This document shows, piece after piece, positions 43,703-52,687 of a stretch of DNA of 64,000 bases; the first letter of the stretch is position 1, and each line of letters opens with the position of its first letter. A program made the position numbers and the translations under genes. The notes beneath the pieces were generated by a model that was not told the DNA's origin, ran no database searches, and saw nothing but the letters and a program-made list of their open reading frames with translations. The DNA comes from Candidatus Dormiibacterota bacterium (GTDB lineage Bacteria > Chloroflexota > Dormibacteria > Dormibacterales > Dormibacteraceae), in assembly GCA_003139695.1 (NCBI GenBank), contig PLJM01000018.1, positions 62,001 through 126,000 on the forward strand, given 5' to 3'.

Positions 43703-44643
43703 ACGACGGTCCGGAAGTATTCCAGGGTCCGGCCGAGGCCTTCCTCCAGGGCGACCTTTGGCTCCCACTCGAGCAGGCGCCGAGCCCGGCTGATGTCGGG
43801 ACGCCGCTGCTTCGGGTCGTCGACAGGCAGCTCGCGGAACTCGATTTTGCTCTTCGACCCGGCGAGGCGAACTATGGTCTGCGCCAGTTCGAGCACAGTC
43901 ACCTCCTCGGGGTTGCCGAGGTTGACCGGCAGCTCATCGCCGTGTTCGAGATCGGCAAGGACTCCTCGTACGAGGTCAGAGACGTAGCAGAGGCTGCGAG
44001 TCTGGGAACCGTCGCCGTAGACAGTGAGCGGCTCGCCTCTGATCGCTTGCGCCATGAAGTTAGGCACCGCCCGGCCGTCCAGCACCTGCATGCGTGGCCC
44101 GTGCGTATTGAAGATGCGGATTATTCGGGTGTCCACGCCGTGGGCCTTGTGGTACGCCATCGCAAACGCCTCGGCGCATCGCTTTGCCTCGTCGTAGCAA
44201 CCACGCGGGCCGATCGGGTTGACGTTCCCCCAATACGTCTCCGGTTGTGGATGGACCAGCGGGTCACCGTACACCTCGGAGGTCGACGCGAGGAGAAACG
44301 TGGCGCCCTTTGTGCGGGCCAGGCCGAGCATGTTCATGGTCCCGAGCGTCCCCACCTTGAGTGTGTGGATTGGGTTGGCATCGTATTGAGGCGGCGACGC
44401 CGGGGACGCGAAGTGAAGGACGTAACGCACGTCTCCGTCGACGACGACCTCGTCGTTGACGTTGGCCCTGCGGAATTCGAAGTCAGGATCCGCCAGCAGC
44501 CCGCTGACGTTGCCGGGCGACCCTGTCAGCAGGTTGTCGAGCGCCACCACGCGCATGCCCGAACCCAGCAGTGCCTCACAGAGGTGAGAGCCGATGAACC
44601 CGGCTCCTCCCGACACCACCGCGCGTTGCTTAGTCGCGGCCAA
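43699..44643 (-). CDS. NAD-dependent sugar epimerase/decarboxylase (UDP-xylose synthase-like)
   Basis: An extended SDR of about 314 residues. [33 protein letters not shown] is the NAD site; [73 protein letters not shown] (catalytic YxxxK) and [14 protein letters not shown] are very close to UDP-glucuronate decarboxylases. It follows a UDP-glucose dehydrogenase, which makes its substrate, so UDP-xylose synthesis is the best reading. Start is uncertain: TTG at 44643 (used), TTG at 44664 or GTG at 44619. Confidence 0.88.
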   Translation of the reverse strand: MAATKQRAVVSGGAGFIGSHLCEALLGSGMRVVALDNLLTGSPGNVSGLLADPDFEFRRANVNDEVVVDGDVRYVLHFASPASPPQYDANPIHTLKVGTLGTMNMLGLARTKGATFLLASTSEVYGDPLVHPQPETYWGNVNPIGPRGCYDEAKRCAEAFAMAYHKAHGVDTRIIRIFNTHGPRMQVLDGRAVPNFMAQAIRGEPLTVYGDGSQTRSLCYVSDLVRGVLADLEHGDELPVNLGNPEEVTVLELAQTIVRLAGSKSKIEFRELPVDDPKQRRPDISRARRLLEWEPKVALEEGLGRTLEYFRTVV

Positions 44644-45925
44644 TTCCGCGGTACGTGAAACCAAGCCCGCGCATCATCGCCGGGTCGTAAATGTTTCGCC
44701 CGTCGACCATCACCGCCTTGCGCATCGAGGTTTTCACACGAGCCAGGTCGAGGTGGCGGAACTCGTTCCACTCGGTGACCAGGACCAATCCGTCGGCGCC
44801 GTCAGCCAGCGCGTAGGCGTCGGCCGAATATTCGACATCCGGCAACAGATCGCGCGCTCGAGCCATCGCGGCCGGGTCATAAGCTCGAACCTCCGCGCCG
44901 GCTGCGATGAGGACCCTCGCGATGTCCAGGCTTGGCGCGTCGCGAAGGTCATCGGTGTTCGGCTTGAACGCCAGCCCGAGAAGCCCGATGATCCGACCCT
45001 CCAGCGTGTCGAGGCACTCGCGCAGCTTGTCGATGGCGAGCATCCGCTGGTCGCGGTTGATGTCCATGACGGCGTTGAGAAGGTCGGGATGGTAGTCAAA
45101 GCGCTCGGCCAGCGCGGCCAGCGCCTTCACGTCCTTGCCGAAGCACGAGCCGCCGTAGCCGATCCCCGCGTCGAGGAAGCTGGGCCCGATCCGCTTATCG
45201 AGGCCCATGCCCTCGGCCACGAGCTTGGCGTCGGCATCGACGCGCTCGCAGATCCGTGCGATCTCGTTGATGAACGAGATGCGCGCGGCGAGAAATGCAT
45301 TCGACGCGTACTTGACCATTTCCGCGGTGTAAATGTTTGGAGTGATCAGGATCTTCGCCTCGAGCGGAGCGTAGAGCTCGGATACCTTGGCCGCGGCGAC
45401 CGGGTCGTGGCTGCCGATCACCACTCGATCCGGGTGCATGAAGTCCTGGATGGCTGACCCCTCGCGGAGAAACTCAGGGTTCGACACCACCTCGGCTCGG
45501 TGCCTTCCATTCCGCTGCCGAAGGACTCTCGAGACCATGTCGCCGGTCAGCGGTGGGACCGTTGACTTGTTGACCACCACCAGAGGGCCGTCCATGCTGT
45601 CGGCGATCGAGGTCGCGGCCGCCTCGACATAGGAAAGGTCCGCCTCGCCGCCCTCGCCCTCGGGAGTGCTGACGGCGATGATCGCGTATTCCGCTCCGGG
45701 CACCGCCTCGTCGTACGCAGTGGTGAAGGTGAGGCGCCCCGCCTTGCAATTTCGTTCGACCAGCTCGCTCAAGCCGGGCTCGTAGAAGGGCACGTGATGA
45801 CGCTTGAGCTGCTCGACCTTGACAGCGTTGATATCGACAACGATCACGTCATTGCCGAGATCCGCCAGGCATGCCGCTGTGGTCAGCCCGACATACCCCG
45901 CGCCGATGACTGCGACCCTTGACAA
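44630..45925 (-). CDS. ugd: UDP-glucose 6-dehydrogenase
   Basis: A 431-residue UDP-glucose/GDP-mannose dehydrogenase-family enzyme giving UDP-glucuronate. Motifs: [29 protein letters not shown] (NAD), [56 protein letters not shown], and the catalytic cysteine in [22 protein letters not shown], followed by [23 protein letters not shown]. Length is standard. It feeds the decarboxylase-like gene immediately downstream. Confidence 0.94.
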   Translation of the reverse strand: MSRVAVIGAGYVGLTTAACLADLGNDVIVVDINAVKVEQLKRHHVPFYEPGLSELVERNCKAGRLTFTTAYDEAVPGAEYAIIAVSTPEGEGGEADLSYVEAAATSIADSMDGPLVVVNKSTVPPLTGDMVSRVLRQRNGRHRAEVVSNPEFLREGSAIQDFMHPDRVVIGSHDPVAAAKVSELYAPLEAKILITPNIYTAEMVKYASNAFLAARISFINEIARICERVDADAKLVAEGMGLDKRIGPSFLDAGIGYGGSCFGKDVKALAALAERFDYHPDLLNAVMDINRDQRMLAIDKLRECLDTLEGRIIGLLGLAFKPNTDDLRDAPSLDIARVLIAAGAEVRAYDPAAMARARDLLPDVEYSADAYALADGADGLVLVTEWNEFRHLDLARVKTSMRKAVMVDGRNIYDPAMMRGLGFTYRGIGRD

Positions 45926-45935
45926 AGCTGGCCGA

Positions 45936-47045
45936 TTATCTCAGTAGGGCTTCATATACGGAAATCGTCTGGCGCGCGGTCTTGCGCCAGCTGAAGGCGC
46001 GGGCACGCTCCAGACCGGCCTTTCGCGCCCGATCCGGATGCGCGCACAGCTCGGCCGCCGCCCGTCCCAGAGCCTCTGCATCTCCGTCCTCGACCAGCTC
46101 CCCGGCGTCATCCACCACCTCGGGCAGGCTGGAGTTGCTGTACGCGGCGACGGGGCAGCCGCAAGCCATCGCTTCGAGGCAGGGCAACCCGAAACCCTCG
46201 TAGCGGCTGGGAAACACCAGGCATCCCGCCGCGGTATACAGATCAGCCAGGTCCACCTTGTCGACGGGTCCCAGGATCGTGGCTCCGGGCATGGAAGGCG
46301 GCGCCTGCCGGCCGGGGACCCCAGCGAGCACCAGCTGCAGCCCTGGCAGCGCTGCTTTCGCGACCGACCAAGCGCGCAGCAAGCCCGCCGGGTCCTTCCT
46401 GGCGTCGAGCGCGCCCACGAATAGCAGATAACCGGGCTCGACTCCCCACCTCTCAGTGACTCTGCCGGCAGCAGCAGGCCCGGGCTGAAAGGTGGGATCC
46501 GCGGCCTCATAGACGACGCTGATTCGCTTCGGATCGACCGCCGCGAAGCGCTCGGCGTCGGCGGCGGTCGCCCTCGACACCGCCAGGACGGCGTTCGCCC
46601 GCTTGAGCAGGCGCTTGCCAAGCCAGTACCGAAGCCTCTCGCCGCGCATCCGCGGACCGCCCCACGCCCAGGGGATGAGGTCGTGCAGCGTGACCACGAG
46701 AGGGCAAGGCGATCGGCCGGGGAGCCGCAGATCGATGGCGTGATAGACGCCCGGTTGGATGCGCTGAAGATCAGCGCCCAGCGCGACCGCCTCCTCGTAG
46801 GCGGACAGCTGGCCGTGATAGCGACGCCGCGACCCGGCCAGCCGGTAAGAGCCGGGAGGCAAATCAGGCTCGGGGAGGTCGGCGTCGAGCAGCAGGGTCA
46901 GCCGCGAGTCAAACCCCTCGGCGATCAGGCCGCCCAGGAGCCCTGCCGCGTAAGTTCCGACCCCGCGCTGAGCGCTGGGACCCTGGACGGGCCGCATATC
47001 GAGGAGAACCGCGGGCCCGGACTTGCCGGGTTTGGTCGGCTTCAT
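45936..47045 (-). CDS. GT4-family glycosyltransferase
   Basis: A 369-residue GT-B glycosyltransferase (family 4/group 1). The donor domain carries PTFQPGPAAAGRV, YLLFVGALDARKDPAGLLRAW and the E-x7-E motif in FPSRYEGFGLPCLEAMACGCPVAA. The acceptor half has GVYHAIDLRLPGRSPCPLVVTLHDLIPWAWGGPRM and AVSRATAADAERF, similar to mannosyl- or rhamnosyl-transferases of polysaccharide clusters. The ATG at 47045 lies right behind two tandem copies of the GC-rich repeat family 2, which thus form its 5' leader. Confidence 0.9.
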   Translation of the reverse strand: MKPTKPGKSGPAVLLDMRPVQGPSAQRGVGTYAAGLLGGLIAEGFDSRLTLLLDADLPEPDLPPGSYRLAGSRRRYHGQLSAYEEAVALGADLQRIQPGVYHAIDLRLPGRSPCPLVVTLHDLIPWAWGGPRMRGERLRYWLGKRLLKRANAVLAVSRATAADAERFAAVDPKRISVVYEAADPTFQPGPAAAGRVTERWGVEPGYLLFVGALDARKDPAGLLRAWSVAKAALPGLQLVLAGVPGRQAPPSMPGATILGPVDKVDLADLYTAAGCLVFPSRYEGFGLPCLEAMACGCPVAAYSNSSLPEVVDDAGELVEDGDAEALGRAAAELCAHPDRARKAGLERARAFSWRKTARQTISVYEALLR

Positions 47046-47047
47046 AA

Positions 47048-47110
47048 GGGGGGGAACTCCCCCCCTGTTGCGGCGGGCCCGGCGAAGCCGGATCCCGGCG
47101 CACCCCCTCT
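47048..47110 (-). repeat. GC-rich 5'-end repeat (family 2), tandem copy 1
   Basis: 63 nt, nearly identical to the copy at 47118-47179: a 7-G run and 7-C run forming a hairpin around AACT, then TGTTGCGGCGGG, a CCGGCGAAGCCGG hairpin, CCCGGCGC and a CCCCCTCT end. It lies 2 bases upstream of the GT4 start codon (minus strand). Confidence 0.85.
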
Positions 47111-47117
47111 GTCGCGA

Positions 47118-47179
47118 GGGGGGGACTCCCCCCCTGTTGCGGCGGGCCCGGCGAAGCCGGATCCCGGCGCACCCCCTCT
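47118..47179 (-). repeat. GC-rich 5'-end repeat (family 2), tandem copy 2
   Basis: 62 nt. Differs from the copy at 47048-47110 by one base in the hairpin loop (ACT against AACT). A diverged third copy is at 14692-14744 in argG. Confidence 0.85.
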
Positions 47180-47234
47180 ATGTTTGCTCAAGACGAGGAT
47201 GGGGCCACCAACGAGCCATCATAATTTGGCGGCC

Positions 47235-48422
47235 ATGGACCACCTTGACGTCGTAGTCGTCGGCGGCTGCGGCCACGTTGGCCTTCCGCTCGCGCTGTCG
47301 CTCGCGGACAGCGGTTACCGAGTCGGCATCGACGACATCGACGCGGCCAAGATCGAGCAGGTTCGATCGGGCAACGTGCCGTTCCTCGAGAACGGTGCCG
47401 AAGAGCTACTTCGCAAGCTGCTTCCCAGCGGCCGGCTGGTGCTCGCGGCCGACCCAAGGCTCCTCTCGCGAACTGACACCGTGATCCTCGTCATCGGCAC
47501 GCCAATCGATGAGTTCATGAATCCATCGGTGCGCGTGTTCGACAAGGTGCTGGACGACCTGGTGCCCCACCTACGAGACGGATGCCTGGTGGTGCTTCGT
47601 TCCACCGTGTTTCCAGGCACGACCGAAACGGTGGAGAGGCGCTTGAAGGCCGCCGGCCTCGACCTCGAGGTGGTGTTCTGCCCGGAGCGGATCGCGGAGG
47701 GGCACGCCCTCGAAGAGATGCGCAGCCTGCCCCAGCTGATCGGCGCCAGCACGGATCGCGGATTCGAGATGGCAAGCCGGCTGTTCAAGCCGCTGGGCGT
47801 GACCGTGGTGCGCACCACGCCCCTCGAGGCAGAGCTGGCAAAGCTGCTCACCAACACGTGGCGCTACATGAAATTCGCGATCGCCAACCAGTTCTTTCAG
47901 ATCGCGCACCGCTCGGGTGTCGACTACAACAACGTGCTCGACGCGATCCGGCGCGATTACCCGCGCGCTGCCGACCTGCCCGGACCGGGCTTCGCTGCAG
48001 GGCCCTGTCTCTTGAAGGACACGATGCAGCTTTCAGCATTCACCCCCGACCACTTTCCAATGGGGCAGGCGGCGATGCAGATCAACGAAGGGCTGCCGAA
48101 TTACATAGTGGACACCCTCAACTTGCGCCATCCGCTCGCCGGGCGAACAGTCGGCATCCTCGGCATGGCGTTCAAGGGCGAGTCAGACGACCCGCGCGCC
48201 TCACTGAGCTACAAGCTGCGGAAGCTGGCCGCCTTCAAAGGCGCGCTTGTCCTGTGCACCGATCCCTTCATCGACGACCCGTCGTTTGTTCCGGTGGAGA
48301 AGGTGCTTGCCGATTCGGACATCCTCATCGTGGCGGCCCCTCACAAGGCGTACAAGAAGCTGCAGCTGAAGGGGCGCGACGTGATCGACATCTGGGGAAT
48401 TACTGGCCCTATCCGGTTATGA
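47235..48422 (+). CDS. Nucleotide-sugar dehydrogenase (second UGD/WecC-like enzyme)
   Basis: A 395-residue dehydrogenase of the UDP-glucose/UDP-ManNAc 6-dehydrogenase family: VVVVGGCGHVGLPLALSLADSGYRVGIDDID, VILVIGTPIDEFMNPSVRVFDKV, VVLRSTVFPGTTETVERRL, FCPERIAEGHALEEMRSLPQLIG, KLLTNTWRYMKFAIANQFFQIA, and the catalytic cysteine in GPGFAAGPCLLKDTMQL. It is closer by pattern to WecC/WbpA-type enzymes than to the UGD at 44.6-45.9 kb. The ATG at 47235 begins the conserved block; the longer ORF reads through the repeats. Its TGA lies inside repeat copy B. Confidence 0.9.
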   Translation: MDHLDVVVVGGCGHVGLPLALSLADSGYRVGIDDIDAAKIEQVRSGNVPFLENGAEELLRKLLPSGRLVLAADPRLLSRTDTVILVIGTPIDEFMNPSVRVFDKVLDDLVPHLRDGCLVVLRSTVFPGTTETVERRLKAAGLDLEVVFCPERIAEGHALEEMRSLPQLIGASTDRGFEMASRLFKPLGVTVVRTTPLEAELAKLLTNTWRYMKFAIANQFFQIAHRSGVDYNNVLDAIRRDYPRAADLPGPGFAAGPCLLKDTMQLSAFTPDHFPMGQAAMQINEGLPNYIVDTLNLRHPLAGRTVGILGMAFKGESDDPRASLSYKLRKLAAFKGALVLCTDPFIDDPSFVPVEKVLADSDILIVAAPHKAYKKLQLKGRDVIDIWGITGPIRL

Positions 48423-48585
48423 GATGGAACCCGGATGGTTCCCTCTCATCGGCGGGCGCTTCGCGCGCGCCCGCTCTCCTTCCGGTATATCGATGGGGTT
48501 TTTCTAGAGGTGCTCCACGCGGCGCACGGATTCTGGCAATACTAAGTCATGGCCGGGGGGACCCCGGCCAACCCTGCCACGCTGG
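48419..48585 (-). repeat. Structured repeat family 1, copy B
   Basis: Same family as copies A, C and D, in the opposite orientation. Read on the minus strand it has GGCAGGGTTGGCCGGGG, ATGACTTAGT, CATCGATATACCGGAAGGAG, a perfect GCGGGCGC and GCGCCCGC hairpin, and terminal arms ATGAGAGGGAACC and GGTTCCATCTCAT. The stop codon TGA of the dehydrogenase at 47235-48422 is part of the terminal hairpin. It separates two genes of the same direction. Confidence 0.8.
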
Positions 48586-48624
48586 CGAATTCCAATTGCG
48601 GGCCACAGTTCGGCTGGGGATCGG

Positions 48625-49647
48625 GTGAAGGCGCTCGTCACCGGGGCTGCTGGATTCATCGGCGGGTACCTCGTGGCCGAGCTGCTCGAGGCCGGCTACG
48701 ACGTGGTCGGCGTGGACAACTACAGCAAGTACGGGCGGGTCACACGCTCATATGACACCAACCCTCACTACCAGCTGGTCGAAGGCGACGCGAAAAACAT
48801 CGAGCTGCTGACCGAGCACGCGATGCGCTGCGACCACCTGGTCGCGGGTGCGGCAATGATCGGCGGCATCTCCTACTTTCACGAGTTCGCCTATGACCTG
48901 CTGGCCGAGAACGAAAGGATCAGCGCGGCCACCTTCGACGCCGCGATCAGCGCGAGCCGCGGCGGGCGCCTGCGCAAGATCACTGTCATCTCAAGCAGCA
49001 TGGTTTACGAATCAGCGGACATATTTCCGAGCCCGGAGGGGGCCGAGCTGACGAGTTCCCCTCCCCGATCGACGTACGGTTTTCAAAAGCTGGCGACCGA
49101 GTATTTCGCTCGCGGAGCGCATGAGCAATACAAGCTCCCATACACGATCGTGAGGCCGTTCAACTGCGTCGGGGTCGGCGAGAGGCGCGCGCTGCGGGAC
49201 CACGAAGTCATGAGCGGCAACGTGAAGCTCGCGATGAGCCATGTGGTCCCCGACCTCTGTCAGAAGGTGATCAAAGGCCAGGATCCGCTGCACATACTTG
49301 GCGATGGCGGTCAGGTCCGGCACTACACGTATGGCGGCGACCTCGCGCACGGCATCCGTCTGGCAATGGAGTCGGATGCTGCGTTGAACGAATCCTTTAA
49401 CCTGTCGACCGCAAAATCGACGACTGTCCGTGAGCTTGCGGAGCTGATCTGGCTGAAAGTCCACGGACCCCAGCGTCCGCTGAAGCTCATCTCGGATCCG
49501 CCCTACGAGCACGATGTGCAGCGGCGCGTCCCCGACGTCAGGAAGGCTCGAGAGCTGCTTGGGTTCGAGGCCACGACGTCCCTGGACCAGATGCTCGACG
49601 AGGTCATCCCGTGGGTGCGGGACGAGATCGCGGCAGGTCGGATCTGA
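48625..49647 (+). CDS. NAD-dependent epimerase/dehydratase family protein
   Basis: A 340-residue extended SDR: ALVTGAAGFIGGYLVAELLEAGYDVVGVDNYSKYG (NAD site), HLVAGAAMIGGISYFHEFAYDLLAENE, ISSSMVYESADIFPSPEG, catalytic YGFQK in PPRSTYGFQKLATEYFARG, and LPYTIVRPFNCVGVGE. The GGISYFHEFAYDLL region differs from GalE or RmlB, so the substrate is uncertain; GDP-mannose- or UDP-sugar-4-epimerase-like activity is possible. GTG start at 48625. It overlaps the next glycosyltransferase gene by 37 bp. Confidence 0.85.
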   Translation: MKALVTGAAGFIGGYLVAELLEAGYDVVGVDNYSKYGRVTRSYDTNPHYQLVEGDAKNIELLTEHAMRCDHLVAGAAMIGGISYFHEFAYDLLAENERISAATFDAAISASRGGRLRKITVISSSMVYESADIFPSPEGAELTSSPPRSTYGFQKLATEYFARGAHEQYKLPYTIVRPFNCVGVGERRALRDHEVMSGNVKLAMSHVVPDLCQKVIKGQDPLHILGDGGQVRHYTYGGDLAHGIRLAMESDAALNESFNLSTAKSTTVRELAELIWLKVHGPQRPLKLISDPPYEHDVQRRVPDVRKARELLGFEATTSLDQMLDEVIPWVRDEIAAGRI

Positions 49648-50375
49648 ACGCCGGCGCCGAGACGCCGGCCCTTAGCGTCGTCATCCCTGTCTACAACGAG
49701 GGCGAGAACGTGGTGCCCACGCTTCGCGGCGTCGTCGAGCGATCTCGAACTCGGCCGCTCGAGGTGCTCGTCGTCTACGACTTCGACGGGGACACCACGG
49801 TGCCGGTCGTCAAGCGCCTGCAGCCTGACATCCCCGAGCTCCAGCTGCACCGCAACACGATTGGGCGAGGGGTTCTCAATGCGATCAAGTCCGGGCTCGC
49901 CGCGGCACGCGCGCCCTATGTGCTGGTCACCATGGGCGACGGCTCAGACGATGCCGGCGACATCGACGCCATGTATCAGCTCGCCCGAGCAGGAGCCGAT
50001 GTCGTGGCGGGATCGCGCTATATGCGCGGAGGACGCCAGCTCGGAGGACCACTACTGAAGCGGACGATGTCGCGCACTGCAGGCCTCTCCCTGCACTGGC
50101 TCGCCGGCATCCCGATCCACGACGCCACCAGCAACTTCCGCCTCTATTCGAAGCGCCTTCTCGAAAAGGTGACGATCGAATCAACCGGCGGCTTTGAGCT
50201 GGGCATCGAGCTGACGGTGAAAGCGCACCTGCTGGGAATGCGGGTCGCCGAGGTGCCGACCACCTGGCGTGACCGAACGGCGGGACAGAGCCGATTCCAG
50301 CTGTGGCAGTGGTTGCCGCGCTACATGAAATGGTACTGGCGCGGAATCGCCGGACGGGTCATTGGGAAGGGCTAG
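49611..50375 (+). CDS. GT2 glycosyltransferase, polyprenyl-phosphate mannosyltransferase type
   Basis: A 254-residue GT-A family 2 enzyme. LSVVIPVYNEGENVVPTLRGVV, LEVLVVYDFDGDTTVPVV, LVTMGDGSDDAGDIDAMYQLARAGADVVAGSRYM and the C-terminal TTWRDRTAGQSRFQLWQWLPRYMKWYW are the pattern of dolichol/polyprenyl-phosphate-mannose synthase-like proteins (DPM1, GtrB). Soluble or peripheral; no strong membrane helices. The GTG at 49611 inside the preceding gene has GAGG upstream and is the only start in frame. Confidence 0.87.
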   Translation: MGAGRDRGRSDLNAGAETPALSVVIPVYNEGENVVPTLRGVVERSRTRPLEVLVVYDFDGDTTVPVVKRLQPDIPELQLHRNTIGRGVLNAIKSGLAAARAPYVLVTMGDGSDDAGDIDAMYQLARAGADVVAGSRYMRGGRQLGGPLLKRTMSRTAGLSLHWLAGIPIHDATSNFRLYSKRLLEKVTIESTGGFELGIELTVKAHLLGMRVAEVPTTWRDRTAGQSRFQLWQWLPRYMKWYWRGIAGRVIGKG

Positions 50376-50444
50376 ACGGCACATCGTGGTGGGACGGGAG
50401 CCGCCGGCTGCCGGTGCCCAACTTGTTTTGAGCCGGAAAGGGTT

Positions 50445-51488
50445 ATGCCGGAGGCGGCCTCGGCGCGATTAAGTAGGATTGATCCGTTGAGGCGCCTGCT
50501 CTGTTCCTTCGGGCTCGCCGCGATCTTGCTTCTTCACTCAGTAATAGCGTTTGCCACGCCCACTCCATCGCCTGGGCTCGACGGAATCCTGATCAAGCCG
50601 CCCGGCACTACATATAAAGAGGCGCCGAAGGCGGCCTTGGGCATTTTCGAGGGCCCCTTCGACGCCGCCAAGTATGCCGAGGTCACGGCCGCCCCGGACG
50701 CGGCAGCGACGGCGCGGGCACTGACCAAAGATGGCTTCTTGACCGGCTTTGGACGCTCGTGGGCCACCGCTAAGAACGCTCATGTCATCGTCGAGGCTGT
50801 CATGACTTTCACCGGGGCCAAGGGAGCGAAGGCATGGCTTCAGCAGTCGGAAGCCGCAGACAAGGCGGACCCGAGCTTCTTCCAAGCGTTGACGATCTCC
50901 GGCATCGATACGTACTACGGCGTGAGGTTGATCGACAAGGTCCACAAGATCTATGCCGACGCCTTCGTGTTCGTCAAGGGCAACGACCTGGTCCTCGTCA
51001 CATTCGTGTCCAACAAAAACGACCTCGCCTCCGTGGCGGCGACGCAGGCCAAGAAGCAGTTCGATGCAACGCCTCCGTACACGATCCCACCGGACCAGTG
51101 GCCGGAATCCAAGGTGGTCTCGAGCTCGCCCTTCGAAGGCCTCAAGACCATCGGTCTAATCGTGGCCGCCCTCTTCGTGCTCGGCGTCATCGGAGCCGGC
51201 GGTTTCATCCTTTGGTCGCGACGCCGGCCGGCGCTTCAGCTCATTCCAGCCCATCAGACTCCCCCGGGCGCAATGCCGGTGGCGGCGGAGACTCCCGCAG
51301 CGGTCGCGGTCGCTTCACCTCCGGCCCCCCTCCAGATGTCTGAAGACGGTCGTTCATGGTGGGATGGCGCTGCGTGGAGGGACGCAGAGCATGAGGTTCC
51401 GCCGGCCGCACAGCGCTCAGACGACGGACACTTCTGGTGGGATGGCACCACCTGGCGCCCGATGCCCCCAAGCCCCTTTGGGGGCTAA
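50445..51488 (+). CDS. Membrane protein with two C-terminal WWDG repeats
   Basis: A 347-residue exported protein of unknown function. Residues about 17-37 are a signal peptide or anchor, about 40-235 a mixed extracytoplasmic domain (YKEAPKAALGIFEGPFDAAKYAEV, RSWATAKNAHVIVEAVMTFTGAKGAKAWL, DAFVFVKGNDLVLVTFVS), and about 237-260 a membrane helix, followed by a Pro/Ala linker. The C-terminal end carries two copies of a short motif, SEDGRSWWDGAAWRD and SDDGHFWWDGTTWRP, like the DUF2510 type found beside actinobacterial membrane domains. Structured repeat copy C begins nine bases behind the stop. Confidence 0.75.
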   Translation: MPEAASARLSRIDPLRRLLCSFGLAAILLLHSVIAFATPTPSPGLDGILIKPPGTTYKEAPKAALGIFEGPFDAAKYAEVTAAPDAAATARALTKDGFLTGFGRSWATAKNAHVIVEAVMTFTGAKGAKAWLQQSEAADKADPSFFQALTISGIDTYYGVRLIDKVHKIYADAFVFVKGNDLVLVTFVSNKNDLASVAATQAKKQFDATPPYTIPPDQWPESKVVSSSPFEGLKTIGLIVAALFVLGVIGAGGFILWSRRRPALQLIPAHQTPPGAMPVAAETPAAVAVASPPAPLQMSEDGRSWWDGAAWRDAEHEVPPAAQRSDDGHFWWDGTTWRPMPPSPFGG

Positions 51489-51497
51489 AAAAGTCCT

Positions 51498-51668
51498 CTA
51501 GCGCGGCAGGGTTGGCCGGGGTCTCCACGGCCATGACTTTGTCTCCCACACCCCGAAACGTCGTGGGGAGAACTAGTCGTGAATCAATCCGATCGATATA
51601 CCGGAAGGAAAGCAGCCACGCGCGAAGCGCCTGGCGATGAAAGGAAACCACCGGGGGTTTCCTCTCAT
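51498..51668 (+). repeat. Structured repeat family 1, copy C
   Basis: Same family as A, B and D: CTAGCGCGGCAGGGTTGGCC, ATGACTTTGT, an internal hairpin with TCTCCCAC and GTGGGGAGA, GATCGATATACCGGAAGG, a GCCACGC hairpin, and terminal arms ATGAAAGGAAACC and GGTTTCCTCTCAT. It lies between two convergent stop codons; the TGA of rmlB is inside the terminal hairpin on the minus strand. Confidence 0.8.
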
Positions 51669-52687
51669 ATTTTCGGTTTGTAGTTTTTCTTGTAGTACTC
51701 CCAGTACTCGCCCGACTTCAACGGTCGCCACCACTCCTCGTGCTCTCGGTACCAGTCGGCCGTCTTGAGCAGGCCATCGCGAAAATCCACCACCGGCTCC
51801 CAGCCCAGCTGGGTGACCCGCGTCACGTCGACGGCATACCGGTAATCGTGTCCAGGGCGGTCGACGACGTACTCGATGAGGCTGTGCGGCTTGCCCAGGA
51901 TGTCGAGCACAGCGTCGGCCACCTGTCTCCCGCTCGACTCGCGGCCGGTGCCTATGTTGTAGGCGCCACCTGACAGGGGCGCCTCGTGCAAGACCAGGTC
52001 GATCGCCCGGCAGTGGTCTTCGACGTAGACGTAGTCTCGCACCGCCCTGCCCTCACCGTACAGGGGGAGCCGAAGGTCGTCGATCGCGTTCGTAAGGAGA
52101 ACCGGGATCAGCTTCTCGGGGTACTGATACGGCCCGTAGGTGTTGGATCCCCGGGTGACCAGCAGCGGGAGGCCGAAGCTCGCCGCATATGCGTGCGCGA
52201 TGTGCTCGCCGCCCGCCTTGGAGGCCGAGTACGGGCTGCGTGGCCGGAATGGGTCGTCCTCTTTGGAGCGTCCTTCCATGACCTCGCCGTACACCTCGTC
52301 GGTGCTGACCAGCAGGAACACCTCGTGGCGGAACTCACGCGCCGCCTCACACAGCACCGCTGTCCCGCGAACGTCGGTCTCGATGAAGTTAAACGGGTCC
52401 ATCAGCGAGCGATCGACATGTGTCTCGGCAGCAAAGTTGACTATGCCGTCGACCTCTTTCGCCAGGCTCCTCACGACCTTCTCGTCGCATATATCGCCCT
52501 GGACGAACCGGTAGCCGGGCTGTCCTTCGAACTCGGCAAGGTTGGCCAGGTTCCCTGCGTAGGTGAGCTTGTCAAGCACGGTGATCTCGACGTCAGGCCT
52601 CGTCGTGCGAAGGAGGCGCACGAAGTTGGAGCCGATGAAACCGGCGGCCCCCGCGATGAGGAGGCGTCTCGGCGATCGGACGCTCAT
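51665..52687 (-). CDS. rmlB: dTDP-glucose 4,6-dehydratase
   Basis: A 340-residue extended SDR. The marks are LLIAGAAGFIGSNFVRLLRTTRPDVEITVLDKLTYAGNLANLAEFE, DGIVNFAAETHVDRSLMDPFNFIETDVRGTAVLCEAA, LLVSTDEVYGEVMEG, the catalytic YSASK in PRSPYSASKAGGEHIAHAY, and TRGSNTYGPYQYPEKLIPVLLTNA. These are specific for RmlB. It forms dTDP-4-keto-6-deoxyglucose for rhamnose or related deoxysugars. The ATG at 52687 overlaps the rmlC stop. Confidence 0.96.
   Translation of the reverse strand: MSVRSPRRLLIAGAAGFIGSNFVRLLRTTRPDVEITVLDKLTYAGNLANLAEFEGQPGYRFVQGDICDEKVVRSLAKEVDGIVNFAAETHVDRSLMDPFNFIETDVRGTAVLCEAAREFRHEVFLLVSTDEVYGEVMEGRSKEDDPFRPRSPYSASKAGGEHIAHAYAASFGLPLLVTRGSNTYGPYQYPEKLIPVLLTNAIDDLRLPLYGEGRAVRDYVYVEDHCRAIDLVLHEAPLSGGAYNIGTGRESSGRQVADAVLDILGKPHSLIEYVVDRPGHDYRYAVDVTRVTQLGWEPVVDFRDGLLKTADWYREHEEWWRPLKSGEYWEYYKKNYKPKI

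Noticed and set aside
46683-47234. N-terminal extension of the sugar dehydrogenase through the GC repeats
   Set aside because: Antisense to the GT4 gene and made of repeat translation; the Rossmann motif starts right at the ATG at 47235.
48549-48755. Short ORF starting MAGGTPANPATL, also seen in the other repeat copies
   Set aside because: It is the translation of the conserved GGCC hairpin of repeat family 1. Copy-to-copy changes alter residues (G, V, R at position 3) and follow pairing rather than codon positions.
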